Assembly: GCF_024753215.1 (NCBI RefSeq)
Contig: NZ_JANUGV010000006.1
Span: 124,001-188,000 of the forward strand
Length of the DNA stretch: 64,000 nt
Direction: 5' to 3'
Origin: Massilia solisilvae
Lineage (GTDB): Bacteria; Pseudomonadota; Gammaproteobacteria; Burkholderiales; Burkholderiaceae_D
The notes below the pieces were generated by a model. That model made no database searches. It was given only the letters and a program-made list of their open reading frames with translations, and had not been told where the DNA came from. Shown piece by piece: positions 49,328-58,041 of the stretch. Both the position numbers and the translations under genes were made by a program. Every line of letters begins with the position of its first letter. Position 1 is the stretch's first letter.

Positions 49328-50772
49328 CGCGGCGGCATGATGAACACTGCCTTTTCCTCGACCTCGATCGACTCGTCAACCGTATCGCGCACCTTGAATT
49401 CGATGCGCTGCGACTTGTCGGCATTGGGCGGCGCCGCCCACTGCACGCGCACCGGCACCGCCCGCGTGGTGGTCGACGGCACGGAGATCACAGGCTCGGA
49501 GGCGAGCGCCATGCCCGCGGGCCCTTCGACCGATACCGTGTAGGTGTGGTCCCGCTCATCCGTGTTCATCACTTGCAGGCGGTAGACGTTCTCCACGGCT
49601 TCGTTGTCCATGATGCGTGGCATTCCGCGGTCACGCAGCACATCCACCTTGAGCGGCTGGCGCAGGGCCAGCGACAGGCCGGCCGCCACCGCCACCGACA
49701 GCAGGATCGTGGTGTAGACCAGCACGCGCGGGCGCAGCACGCGGGACCAGACCTGCTTGCGCGCCCATCCCGCCGCCATCGCGTTCTGCGTGGTATAGCG
49801 CACCAGGCCCTTCGGGTAGCCCATCTTGGTCATCACGTCGTTGCACACGTCGATGCAGCCGGCGCAGCCGATACACTCGTACTGCAGGCCCTTGCGGATG
49901 TCGATGCCGGTCGGGCAGACCTGCACGCACAGGCCGCAGTCAATGCAGTCGCCCAGGCCGGCGGCCTTCGGGTCCACCTTCTTGCCGCGCGCACCGCGTG
50001 GCTCGCCGCGCTGCGCGTCGTAGGTGATGATGAGGGTGTCCTTGTCGAACATCGCGCTCTGGAAGCGCGCGTAGGGGCACATGTACTTGCATACCTGTTC
50101 GCGCATGTAGCCGGCGTTGCCCCAGGTGGCGAAGCTGTAGAACAGGACCCAGAACGTCTCCCATGGCCCCAGCGTCAGGCTCGCCACTTCGTGTGCCAGG
50201 GTGTGGATCGGCGTGAAGTAACCGACAAAGGTGAAGCCGGTCGCGAGCGCCATGGCGATCCAGGCGCCCTGCTTGGCCCCCTTGATGCCGAGCTTGCGCA
50301 GCCCCCAGGGCGACTGGTCCAGACGGATGCGGGCCGCGCGCTCGCCTTCGATCTTGCGCTCGACCCACATGAACATTTCGGTGTACACCGTCTGCGGGCA
50401 GGCATAGCCGCAGAACAGCCGGCCGCCGACGGCGGTGAACAGGAACAGGGACAGCGCGGACAACATCAGCAGGATCGCCAGGTAAATGAAATCCTGCGGC
50501 CACAGCACCACGCCAAAGATGTAGAACTTGCGGTGGACCAGATCGAACAGCACTGCCTGCCGGCCGTTCCATGTCAGCCACGGCGCACCGTAAAACAGGA
50601 GCTGGGTGAACCAGACCATCGCCCAACGCCAGCTGGCGAACCAGCCGGTGGAGGTGCGAGGGTAGATCTTCTGCTGCGAGGTGTACAGCTCCAGCTCGAC
50701 GATCTTCGCTCCGGTGCTGGCGGCGTGGGCCTGCGGAGCAGCCTGCAGGCCAGACTTGTCTTGCACGTCCAT
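49324..50772 (-). CDS. ccoG: Cytochrome c oxidase accessory protein CcoG
   Basis: A 482-residue membrane ferredoxin-like protein (FixG/RdxA family). Four to five membrane segments, the CGYACPQTVYTEMFMW loop, EQVCKYMCPYARFQSAMF, and two [4Fe-4S] sites in GDCIDCGLCVQVCPTGID and YECIGCAGCIDVCND. The C-terminal part is an IgG-like domain. CcoG helps supply copper to cbb3 oxidase, by reducing Cu2+. The ccoNOQP genes are not adjacent. GGAAGGGA precedes the ATG, 13 bp after the small upstream gene, so they form one unit. Confidence 0.95.
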   Translation of the reverse strand: MDVQDKSGLQAAPQAHAASTGAKIVELELYTSQQKIYPRTSTGWFASWRWAMVWFTQLLFYGAPWLTWNGRQAVLFDLVHRKFYIFGVVLWPQDFIYLAILLMLSALSLFLFTAVGGRLFCGYACPQTVYTEMFMWVERKIEGERAARIRLDQSPWGLRKLGIKGAKQGAWIAMALATGFTFVGYFTPIHTLAHEVASLTLGPWETFWVLFYSFATWGNAGYMREQVCKYMCPYARFQSAMFDKDTLIITYDAQRGEPRGARGKKVDPKAAGLGDCIDCGLCVQVCPTGIDIRKGLQYECIGCAGCIDVCNDVMTKMGYPKGLVRYTTQNAMAAGWARKQVWSRVLRPRVLVYTTILLSVAVAAGLSLALRQPLKVDVLRDRGMPRIMDNEAVENVYRLQVMNTDERDHTYTVSVEGPAGMALASEPVISVPSTTTRAVPVRVQWAAPPNADKSQRIEFKVRDTVDESIEVEEKAVFIMPPR

Positions 50773-50785
50773 GCCGTCCCTTCCG

Positions 50786-50926
50786 TTACTTATTCTTGGC
50801 GCTGGCGGGCGCGTTGCGGGAGCTGAAGATGCGCACGAAGTAAACGGCCATCGCGAGCATGAGCGCGAAGAAAGCGACGGTGAGCAAACCGAAGTCGGAA
50901 CTGAAGAGCAGGTGCAGTGCTTGCAT
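50786..50926 (-). CDS. DUF3149-like small membrane protein
   Basis: A 46-residue single-span membrane protein: an amphipathic start (MQALHLLFSSDFGLLTVAFF), a hydrophobic span (ALMLAMAVYFVRIF) and a positively charged tail (SSRNAPASAKNK). GGAAGGGAATC upstream supports the ATG. It precedes ccoG by 13 bp, so a role with cbb3 oxidase assembly is possible but not shown. The 251-bp region up to the LexA box (50927-51177) shows no other gene. Confidence 0.65.
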   Translation of the reverse strand: MQALHLLFSSDFGLLTVAFFALMLAMAVYFVRIFSSRNAPASAKNK

Positions 50927-51177
50927 GATGATTCCCTTCCTTGGATGAAGTGGTGTCAGCGGCGGGAAAATACCCGCATCGCCATCAGGGAGTTGCAACA
51001 AGCGTGCCACCGCGGGCCCGGGTGGGGGAGCGGCCCAAGTTGTTGAAAAACCAGAAGTAGTGGTCGACCCGTCACTGCCACTACTGCCAGCGCTGCCGCC
51101 ATGTGGCAGTGTGGCAGTTGGAGGAGCGACGCCAGCGGATACCGGCCGAGGCTTGCGCGAATGTCGGTTTCGGTGAA

Positions 51178-51197
51178 TACTGTATAAATTTACAGTA
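51178..51197 (+). promoter_or_regulatory. LexA-box (SOS operator) of dinB
   Basis: CTGT-ATAAATTT-ACAG with the canonical 8-base spacer, extended on both sides to TA...TA, ending 18 bases before the dinB start. It fits the proteobacterial LexA consensus and the SOS role of dinB. Confidence 0.88.
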
Positions 51198-51215
51198 AAG
51201 TTCCCCGCGCCGCCC

Positions 51216-52313
51216 TTGAACGCCCCGGTCCGCAAAATCATCCACTGCGATTGCGATTGCTTTTACGCGTCCGTCGAGATGCGCGACGATCCGTCGTTGC
51301 GCGGGCGTCCGCTCGCGGTGGGCGGGCGGCCGGACCAGCGCGGCGTCATCGCCACCTGCAATTACGAGGCGCGCGCTTTTGGCATCCATTCGGCCATGGC
51401 GACCGCCCAGGCCATGAAGCTGTGCCCGCACTTGCTGGTGCTGCCCCCAAGCATGGAAAAGTACCGCGTGGCGTCGCGCCAGATCATGGACATCTATCGC
51501 ACCTACACCGACCTGGTGGAGCCGCTGTCGCTGGACGAAGCCTATCTCGACGTGACCGACTCCCCGCACTGCAAGGGCAGCGCAACCTTGATCGCGCAGG
51601 AGATCCGCCAGCGCATCTTCGAGACCGTCGGCATCACCGCGTCGGCGGGTGTGGCGCCCAACAAATTCGTGGCCAAGATCGCGAGCGACTGGAACAAGCC
51701 GGACGGCCTGTTCCTGGTGCGGCCCGACGAGGTGGACGCGTTTGTGGCGGCGCTGCCGGTCAAGAAGCTGTTCGGCGTTGGCAAGGTGACCGCGGCCAAG
51801 CTCAACAAACTCGGCGTGCAGACCTGCGCCGACCTGCGCGGCTGGACGGAGCAGGAGCTGCAGCACCACTTTGGCAGTTTTGGCCTGCGCCTGTTCGACC
51901 TGTGCCGCGGCATCGACCACCGCGAGGTGAGCAATGCGCGCGAGCGCAAGTCGATCAGCACCGAGGAGACCTACACGCCCGACGTGCCGGACCTGCCTGC
52001 CTGCCTGGCGCTGCTGCCGGACCTGTTCGAACAGCTGCTGGGCCGGATCAAGCGCGCCGGCGCCGAAAAGCAAATCGCCAAGCTGTTCGTGAAGATCAAG
52101 TTCGCCGACTTCCAGCAGACCACGGTGGAGTGCGTGGGCAGCGCGCCGCACATCCCCACCTACGCGCGCCTGATGGAGACCGGCTGGCAGCGCGCAAGCC
52201 GCCCCGTGCGCCTGCTCGGCGTGGGCGTGCGGCTTGGCGAAACCGACAAGGTCGAGCAGCTGCGGCTGTTTGACGATGAAACAAGCTTCAAAATTGGACT
52301 GTCCGGACTGTGA
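51216..52313 (+). CDS. dinB: DNA polymerase IV (DinB)
   Basis: A 365-residue Y-family polymerase for translesion synthesis. Seen: the N-terminal catalytic Asp in HCDCDCFYASVE, the SLDEAYLDVT motif with the second catalytic Asp-Glu pair, and a beta-clamp-binding QLRLF near the C-terminus. The start must be TTG at 51216: an in-frame TGA lies 42 bases upstream and there is no ATG or GTG between. The region has no clear ribosome-binding site, and the LexA box ends 18 bases upstream. SOS control by LexA is inferred. Confidence 0.95.
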   Translation: MNAPVRKIIHCDCDCFYASVEMRDDPSLRGRPLAVGGRPDQRGVIATCNYEARAFGIHSAMATAQAMKLCPHLLVLPPSMEKYRVASRQIMDIYRTYTDLVEPLSLDEAYLDVTDSPHCKGSATLIAQEIRQRIFETVGITASAGVAPNKFVAKIASDWNKPDGLFLVRPDEVDAFVAALPVKKLFGVGKVTAAKLNKLGVQTCADLRGWTEQELQHHFGSFGLRLFDLCRGIDHREVSNARERKSISTEETYTPDVPDLPACLALLPDLFEQLLGRIKRAGAEKQIAKLFVKIKFADFQQTTVECVGSAPHIPTYARLMETGWQRASRPVRLLGVGVRLGETDKVEQLRLFDDETSFKIGLSGL

Positions 52314-52379
52314 AATTGCGGCTCGGCAGCGTGTAGAATATCGTTCCTCTGAAAAACTGAGACACCGGAAATACAACTT

Positions 52380-53276
52380 ATGTGGTTCAAGAATCTCCAG
52401 ATTTACCGCCTGCCCGCGCCGTGGGCGTTTTCTCCTGAACAGTTGGAAGCGGCGCTGAAGCCACAAAGTTTTGTTCCCGCCAGCAGCAACGAGCTGCTGC
52501 GCCAGGGCTGGGATTCGCCGCGCGGCAACGGCAACCTGGTGCACGTGGTCAACAAGCAGATGCTGATGGTGCTCGGCACCGAGAAGAAACTGCTGCCGGG
52601 CTCGGTGATCAACCAGGTCGCCAAGGCCAAGGCCGCCGAGCTGGAAGAGCAGCAGGGCTTCCCGCCGGGCAAAAAGGCGATGAAGGAACTGAAAGAGCGC
52701 GTGGCCGACGAGCTGCTGCCGCGCGCCTTCTCGATCCGCAGCAACGTGTGGGTCTGGATCGACCCGGTCAACGGCTGGCTGGTGGTGGACGCCGCCAGCC
52801 CGAGCAAGGCGGACGACGTGATCAAGCTGCTGCTCAAGGCCGTGGACAAGATGCCGCTCGAATCGCTGCGCGTGCAGCGTTCGCCGGTGGCGGTGATGAC
52901 CGGCTGGCTGGAGGCGGACGAGGCGCCGTACGGCTTCACCATCGACCAGGACACCGAACTGCGCGCCACCGGCGAGAGCAAGGCCGCGGTGCGCTACGTG
53001 AAGCACACGCTGGAGCCGGACGACATCCGCCGCCACATCGCGGCCGGCAAGCAGTGCACGCGCCTGGCGATGACCTGGAACGACCGCATCTCGTTCGTGC
53101 TGACCGAGTCGCTGGCGATCAAGGGCGTCAAGCCGCTGGACGTGATCAAGGAAGGCGAGGCCGTCACCTACAGCGACGACGAGCGTTTTGACAACGATAT
53201 CGCGCTGATGACCGGCGAGCTGGCCAAGCTGCTGGCCGACGTGGTCGAGGCGCTGGGCGGCGAAGCCAAGGCGTAG
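52380..53276 (+). CDS. rdgC: Recombination-associated protein RdgC
   Basis: A 298-residue RdgC with the expected N-terminus [11 protein letters not shown] and the family segments [34 protein letters not shown] and [18 protein letters not shown]. RdgC forms a ring around DNA and competes with RecA. It is 66 bp after dinB on the same strand, so the two may be read from the SOS promoter; the gap also has TAGAAT-like bases that could be its own promoter. Its TAG stop overlaps the beginning of the repeat array. Confidence 0.95.
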   Translation: MWFKNLQIYRLPAPWAFSPEQLEAALKPQSFVPASSNELLRQGWDSPRGNGNLVHVVNKQMLMVLGTEKKLLPGSVINQVAKAKAAELEEQQGFPPGKKAMKELKERVADELLPRAFSIRSNVWVWIDPVNGWLVVDAASPSKADDVIKLLLKAVDKMPLESLRVQRSPVAVMTGWLEADEAPYGFTIDQDTELRATGESKAAVRYVKHTLEPDDIRRHIAAGKQCTRLAMTWNDRISFVLTESLAIKGVKPLDVIKEGEAVTYSDDERFDNDIALMTGELAKLLADVVEALGGEAKA

Positions 53277-53468
53277 GGTCTTCATTTGCGCCCACGCGGT
53301 GGTACGCGCTTTGTGACGGCCCGCGTGGGCTCGAGAGCCCACCCTACGACTGGATGGACGCACACGTAGGGTGGGCGGGTTTCCCGCCCACGCGTTCAGG
53401 GCGCGCTAGCAGGCCGCGGTCTTTCAAACGTTCGTTGAACGCGTGGGCAGGAAACCTGCCCACCCTAC
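53274..53468. repeat. TAGGGTGGGC-family tandem array
   Basis: At least two inverted units: GTAGGG...CCCACGCGG / CCGCGTGGGC...CCCTACG, then GTAGGGTGGGCGGGTTTCCC with CCCACGCGTTCA, and finally ACGCGTGGGCAGG/CCTGCCCACCCTACG. The element starts inside the rdgC stop codon and fills the convergent gap to katA. Confidence 0.82.
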
Positions 53469-53481
53469 GCCAGTCAGCCGG

Positions 53482-55077
53482 TCACTTCGCCGCGGCCACT
53501 TCCTCAGTGGTCGCCGGCTCCTCGCCAACGCCGGCCATCCCTTCGCGCGCCTGATGCGGCGCCGGCTTGCCTTCCATCGGCGGCAGCGCCTTCGCTTTTT
53601 CCAGGTCGATGCCCGCCACCTCGGCCACGCGCCGGCCATAGTCCTCGTCGCAGTGCCACAGGTGCCATACCATGCGCAGCTGGATCGGCTCGGGGCACTG
53701 CTTCAGGTCGGCGCCGATGTTGGCAACAAGATCCTCCCGTTCCCAGTCCTCGAACGTGCGATAGCGCTCGCCCGCCTGCTTGTAGTCGTCCTGCGTGCGC
53801 GAGGTCTGGTAGCGCCCCAGCTGCCCCTCGACGTGCGGCCGGTACTCGTGCTCGGGCCTGTCCGCTTCCTTGTACCCGCCCATCAGGCTCGGTTCGTAGT
53901 TGATGTGCTTGTCCTCGCCTTGCTCGTCCACGTAGTAGGCCATCTGCCCGTCGCGCTGGTTGGTGTGCGCCCTGGCCGCGTCCTGCGGCTGGTTGATCGG
54001 CAACTGCAGGTAGTTGGCGCCCACGCGGTAGCGCTGCGTGTCCGAGTACGACAGCGTGCGCCCCTGCAGCATCTTGTCGTCCGAGAAGTCGATGCCGTCC
54101 ACCAGCACGCCGGTGCCAAAGGCCGATTGCTCGGTCTCTGCGAACACGTTGTCGGGATTCTTGTTGAGCACCATGCGGCCCACCGGCAGTAGCGGGAACT
54201 GGTCTTCCGGCCAGCGCTTGGTGTCGTCGAGCGGGTCGAAGTCCAGCTCCGGATGCTCGCCGTCCGCCATCAGCTGCACGCAGAACTCCCACTCGGGATA
54301 GTTGCCGCCCTTGATCGCGTTGTACAGGTCGCGCGTGGCGTGGCTCGTGTCGTGCGCCTGGATCTGGGCCGCCTGCTGCGCGGTCAGGTTGCGCACGCCC
54401 TGTTTGGGCACCCAGTGGAACTTGACCAGGTGCGCCACACCCTGGTCGTTGACCAGCTTGTAGGTGTTCACGCCCGAGCCTTCCATCTCGCGGTAGTTGG
54501 CCGGGATGCCCCACGGGCTCTTGACCCAGGTGAGCATGTGCAGCGCTTCCGGCGTGTTGCTGATGAAGTCGTAGAAGCGCCAGGCTTCCTGCTGGTTGGT
54601 GACCGGGTCGGGCTTGAAGGCGTGGATCATGTCCGGGAACTTGATCGCGTCACGGATGAAGAAGATCTTCAGGTTGTTGCCGACCAGGTCCCAGTTGCCC
54701 TCCACAGTCTTGAGCTTGACCGCAAAGCCGCGCGGGTCGCGCGCCGTCTCCGGTGAATCCTTGCCGCCGATCACGGTGGAAAAGCGCACGAACACCGGCG
54801 TCTGCACGCCCGTCTGGTTGAGCACTTTGGCGCGCGTGTACTTGCTGGCAGGCTCATTGCCGATCTTGCCGTACGCTTCGAAATAGCCGTGCGCGCCGGT
54901 GCCGCGCGCGTGCACCACGCGCTCGGGCACGCGCTCGCGGTCGAAATGGGTGATCTTTTCGATGAACTGGTAGTTCTCGAGCGTGGCCGGGCCGCGCTCG
55001 CCCACCGAGCGCAGCGACTGGTTGTCGCGGACGGGATGACCCTGACGTGTCGTCAGCGTGGGGCGCTGGTCTGCCAT
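53482..55077 (-). CDS. katA: Monofunctional haem catalase
   Basis: A 531-residue clade 3-like catalase. Seen: the distal His in [19 protein letters not shown], the Asn-containing [20 protein letters not shown] and the proximal Tyr region [20 protein letters not shown]. It converts hydrogen peroxide to water and oxygen in the cytoplasm. AGAGGAGAG-like bases upstream of the ATG serve as a ribosome-binding site. A short C-terminal stretch after [12 protein letters not shown] is low complexity. No oxyR is adjacent. Confidence 0.95.
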   Translation of the reverse strand: MADQRPTLTTRQGHPVRDNQSLRSVGERGPATLENYQFIEKITHFDRERVPERVVHARGTGAHGYFEAYGKIGNEPASKYTRAKVLNQTGVQTPVFVRFSTVIGGKDSPETARDPRGFAVKLKTVEGNWDLVGNNLKIFFIRDAIKFPDMIHAFKPDPVTNQQEAWRFYDFISNTPEALHMLTWVKSPWGIPANYREMEGSGVNTYKLVNDQGVAHLVKFHWVPKQGVRNLTAQQAAQIQAHDTSHATRDLYNAIKGGNYPEWEFCVQLMADGEHPELDFDPLDDTKRWPEDQFPLLPVGRMVLNKNPDNVFAETEQSAFGTGVLVDGIDFSDDKMLQGRTLSYSDTQRYRVGANYLQLPINQPQDAARAHTNQRDGQMAYYVDEQGEDKHINYEPSLMGGYKEADRPEHEYRPHVEGQLGRYQTSRTQDDYKQAGERYRTFEDWEREDLVANIGADLKQCPEPIQLRMVWHLWHCDEDYGRRVAEVAGIDLEKAKALPPMEGKPAPHQAREGMAGVGEEPATTEEVAAAK

Positions 55078-55156
55078 CGTGACTCTCCTCTCTCTGGGGT
55101 GAGAGCGGAGTATAGAAAACCAGCGGAAAGGGCAGCGCCACGCTGCCCCGTCGCAA

Positions 55157-55642
55157 TTACAGCGGCTCGAATACGCCGGCGGCGCGGTTCTTGGTCACGT
55201 TATTCCAGGTGAACACCTTGCCGTTCATCGCCACATACACGCCGGCCGGCAGGGTCTGGGCCACGCCCACCGCCACGCCCAGGTTGAACAGCGCGTCCGA
55301 GTTGGCGATCTCGTAGGGGATCATGGCGCCGGTCAGCACGATGGTCTTGTCCAGCGCGGCCGCGCCCAGCACCTGCGCGGTCTCGCGCATGGTGTCGGTG
55401 CCGTGCACGATCACGATCGCCTTTTCCGTTGCCGCCTGACACGAGGCCAGCACGCGCTGGCGGTCGGCGTCCTGCATGTCCAGCGAGTCGAGCAGCGGCA
55501 GCACTTCCAGTGCCACCGGAATCGTCATGCGCGTGCGGGCGATGACTTGCGGCAAGTGGCTGTCCGCGAAGCCCAGGCTGCCGTTCAGTTCGTTGTAGTG
55601 CTTGTCGAAAGTGCCGCCGGTGGCGATGAGGCGCAAAGTCAT
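55157..55642 (-). CDS. Stand-alone asparaginase N-terminal domain protein
   Basis: A 161-residue protein corresponding to the N-terminal domain of type I/II asparaginase. [12 protein letters not shown] gives the nucleophile Thr11, and [12 protein letters not shown] gives the second Thr82-Asp83 pair, so the catalytic elements of this domain remain. The C-terminal domain, which in full-length enzymes completes the dimer interface, is absent. Short proteins of this kind occur in several proteobacteria, so this is probably not a truncation. Activity is unknown. ATG is at 55642; transcribed away from the next gene. Confidence 0.8.
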   Translation of the reverse strand: MTLRLIATGGTFDKHYNELNGSLGFADSHLPQVIARTRMTIPVALEVLPLLDSLDMQDADRQRVLASCQAATEKAIVIVHGTDTMRETAQVLGAAALDKTIVLTGAMIPYEIANSDALFNLGVAVGVAQTLPAGVYVAMNGKVFTWNNVTKNRAAGVFEPL

Positions 55643-55777
55643 GATCGTTTATAAACTCGGTGAAAAAAAGGTGGCTAATGATAGCTGCAAACGACCTGTA
55701 TCCACATGTGTCTGCGCTAGAATCCTCCCGGTCCGATGAGTAGACTCGTCGCTTTTTCCAGAACACCGACTTAACTT

Positions 55778-56533
55778 ATGAAAGCCGTTGCCCCAGGAAC
55801 CGTCATCTTCCACCGTCACCGAGGCTATGGCGTGATCGTGCACGTCAACCTGTTGACGGGCTGGATCTCGGCCCGCTTCGGCAACGAGTCGCGCACGCTC
55901 GACCTGAACCTGTCGAGCGACGAAGTCCAGCACGCCGACGGCGAACCGATCCTGTTCCGCCGCATGCCGCCCGACCGCATGCCGCACGCGCGCCTGATGG
56001 CCATGGTGCGCGAGCTGCACAAGGCCGGCTACCAAAAGCTGTATCTCTATTCGTGGCCCAAGCCGTCGGGCCTGCACTGGCGCTGGCACCTGTTCACGGG
56101 CAAGCGCGACTGGATGCAGCGGCCGTGGCGCGAGGGCTGGTACGGCTCGGGCGCTGAGTACAACAACAATCCGGTGATGGGTTGGGGCGATTCGCCCGGC
56201 GCCACCACCGACGAGTTGATCCACGCGCTGGCCAAGTTCGACCCGCAAGGGCTGGCGCAGGCGCTGGGCAAGGATGAAGACCACACCGCGTGGTTCGCCG
56301 ACGTGTGCGACCTGCTGCTGCCCGGCTACATGTACAGCCTGGACATGCAGCGCGCCACCGCCGGCGGCCTGCGCGACATGCCGGCGGTGCCGGTGGTGCC
56401 CGTGCGCGCCGGCCTGCCGCACTACAGCGGCCCGTCGATCAGCTGGCCGCCGGGCTGGGCCGGGCTGTGGACGCGCACGCATGCGATGCCCACGCGCCGG
56501 ATCAACCTCACGGGCGAGCCCGAGCTGCGCTAA
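55778..56533 (+). CDS. Conserved hypothetical protein with Tudor/CarD-like N-terminus
   Basis: A 251-residue protein of unknown family. The first 60 residues (PGTVIFHRHRGYGVIVHVNL, then GWISARFGNESRTLDLNLSS) resemble the small beta-barrel Tudor-like domain found in CarD-type and UvrD C-terminal segments. A central aromatic-rich block follows (YSWPKPSGLHWRWHLFTGKR, MQRPWREGWYGSGAEYNNN), then helices. No signal peptide or enzyme motif. The ATG at 55778 has no strong site upstream (ACCGACTTAACTT). Divergent from the asparaginase-domain gene. Confidence 0.6.
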   Translation: MKAVAPGTVIFHRHRGYGVIVHVNLLTGWISARFGNESRTLDLNLSSDEVQHADGEPILFRRMPPDRMPHARLMAMVRELHKAGYQKLYLYSWPKPSGLHWRWHLFTGKRDWMQRPWREGWYGSGAEYNNNPVMGWGDSPGATTDELIHALAKFDPQGLAQALGKDEDHTAWFADVCDLLLPGYMYSLDMQRATAGGLRDMPAVPVVPVRAGLPHYSGPSISWPPGWAGLWTRTHAMPTRRINLTGEPELR

Positions 56534-56560
56534 AGCTTCCTCGCAGCCATTACCTCATGA

Positions 56561-56675
56561 ACCGTCATCCCGGCGCAGGCCGGGATCCATAGACCGTGAA
56601 CGCCGTCGAACTGCGTGCATAAGCCGCATGCCGTTCGCACTCAGCATGGATCCCGGCCTTCGCCGGGATGACGGT
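56561..56675. repeat. REP/BIME-like palindromic element, copy 4
   Basis: ACCGTCATCCCGG...CCGGGATGACGGT outer arms with inner hairpins and CTCAGCATGGATC, in the convergent gap between the hypothetical gene and the D-2-hydroxyacid dehydrogenase gene. The core has CATC in place of the CGTC of copies 1-3. Confidence 0.82.
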
Positions 56676-56677
56676 GT

Positions 56678-57676
56678 TCAGGGTAGGGATTTGGTGAGCG
56701 CTTCGGGATTGAGGATGTTCGTCGGGTTGCCGTTGGCGAAACTGACCACGTTCTCGAACGCCGCCCTGAAGTACAGCTCGTAGCTATCCTTCTCCACATA
56801 CCCCAGGTGCGGCGTGGCCAGCACCGTCGGCATGCGCAGCAGCTCGGCGTCGGCCGGCAGCGGCTCGTCGGTGAACACGTCCAGCGCGGCCCAGCCGGGC
56901 CGGCCGTGGCGCAGCGCCGCTTCCAGCGCGCCAGGCGCCACCAGCTCGGCCCGGCTCGTGTTCACGAACAGCGCATCCGGCTTCATGCGCGCCAGATCGT
57001 CGGCGGTGACGATGCCGCGCGTTCCGTCGGCCAGCCGCAGGTGCAGCGTCAGCACGTCGGCCTGCTCGAAGAAGGCCTCGCGGCTGGCGGCGGCCTCGCA
57101 GCCGTCGGCCACCGCCGCGGCGCGACTCTTCTCGCCACCCCACACCAGCACGCGCATGCCGAACGCCTTGCCGTAGCCGGCCACTAGCTTGCCGATCTTT
57201 CCGTAACTCCAGATCGCCAGCGTGCGCCCCTTGAGCACCCGCCCCAGGCCGTTCAGTTGCGGGTTGATCGAGGCGGTCTGCCACAGCCCGTCTTTCAGGT
57301 TGTTTGCATAGGGCACGATCCGGCGGCTGGCCGCCATGACCAGCGCCCACGTCAGTTCGGCCGGCGCCACCGGCGAGCCCACGCCCTCGGCAATGGCGAT
57401 GCCGCGCTCGGTGGCCGCAGCCACGTCCACATGCCCGCTCACCTTGCCGGTCTGGGAAATGAGCTTCAGGTTGGGCAGCTTGGCCAGCAGCGCGCGCGGG
57501 AAGGCGGTGCGCTCGCGGATCAGCACCAGCGCGTCGAACGGCGCCAGCCGGATCGCCAGCTGGCCCGCGCCGCGCGCCGAGCTGCTGAACACTTTGACCT
57601 CGTGGCCGTCCAACAGCCGAAAGCAGTCCAGGCTCCGGACTGCGTCCTGGTAGTCGTCAAGAATTGCAATTTTCAT
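56678..57676 (-). CDS. D-2-hydroxyacid dehydrogenase family protein
   Basis: A 332-residue protein with the two-domain layout of the family. The Rossmann motif reads WSYGKIGKLVAG where GxGxxG is usual, so the first Gly is Ser. The catalytic Arg is in FVNTSRAELV, Glu in FTDEPLPAD and His in ATPHLGYV, all present. Acidic residue expected at the end of the second strand is replaced (VLVWGGEKSR), which may favour NADP(H). It reduces a 2-oxoacid to a D-2-hydroxyacid or the reverse; substrate unknown. ATG at 57676. Confidence 0.88.
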   Translation of the reverse strand: MKIAILDDYQDAVRSLDCFRLLDGHEVKVFSSSARGAGQLAIRLAPFDALVLIRERTAFPRALLAKLPNLKLISQTGKVSGHVDVAAATERGIAIAEGVGSPVAPAELTWALVMAASRRIVPYANNLKDGLWQTASINPQLNGLGRVLKGRTLAIWSYGKIGKLVAGYGKAFGMRVLVWGGEKSRAAAVADGCEAAASREAFFEQADVLTLHLRLADGTRGIVTADDLARMKPDALFVNTSRAELVAPGALEAALRHGRPGWAALDVFTDEPLPADAELLRMPTVLATPHLGYVEKDSYELYFRAAFENVVSFANGNPTNILNPEALTKSLP

Positions 57677-57789
57677 AGCTAATAGCTGAAATTAGGCAAG
57701 ATTTCGTAAAAGACTAACACGCTCCGGTGAAAACCAAATAGCACACTACATTGCTCAACAATTATTCCTACATTTTTGTCGTGCTGAGC

Positions 57790-57817
57790 TTGAATCCGGA
57801 CACATGGGGTGTACAAT
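57790..57817 (+). promoter_or_regulatory. Putative pckG promoter
   Basis: TTGAAT and TACAAT with a 16-base spacer, 225 bases before the pckG start, implying a long leader. The -35 is weak. Confidence 0.4.
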
Positions 57818-57896
57818 CGCCTGAAAAGTTAAAGCTTTGACACGGTTCACCCGCACGCCGGCCTTGAACAGATAAAAATACAACAAGGCCAATGAT

Positions 57897-57995
57897 ATGA
57901 CCGCCGTACCCACCGAACCCATCCGCGTGAATGGATTCAATAGCGCCAGCGAGAAGCTCGCCTGGCGCGGCCCAAGGGGCACACGACGATCCTGA
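57897..57995 (+). CDS. Possible 32-codon leader ORF of pckG
   Basis: ATG with AAGG eight bases upstream encodes a 32-residue peptide (starts MTAVPTEPIRVNGFNSAS, ends GPRGTRRS). Read in another frame, the following bases give a coherent stretch ([15 protein letters not shown]) that ends in a TGA overlapping the pckG ATG (ATGA at 58042-58045). It could be a leader peptide, a decayed small gene, or chance. Low confidence. Confidence 0.25.
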   Translation: MTAVPTEPIRVNGFNSASEKLAWRGPRGTRRS

Positions 57996-58041
57996 CGTTC
58001 CGGGACAACACAAGAATTCTTAAATGGCATTGGAGGCACCT

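Noticed and set aside
53274..53468. Direct and inverted repeats that could suggest a CRISPR array
   Set aside because: The repeats are palindromic, irregularly spaced and lack unique spacers of constant length; no cas genes are near.
55157..55642. Asparaginase fragment as a pseudogene
   Set aside because: The reading frame is clean and the catalytic residues are kept, so a genuine short protein is likelier, though a truncation cannot be excluded.
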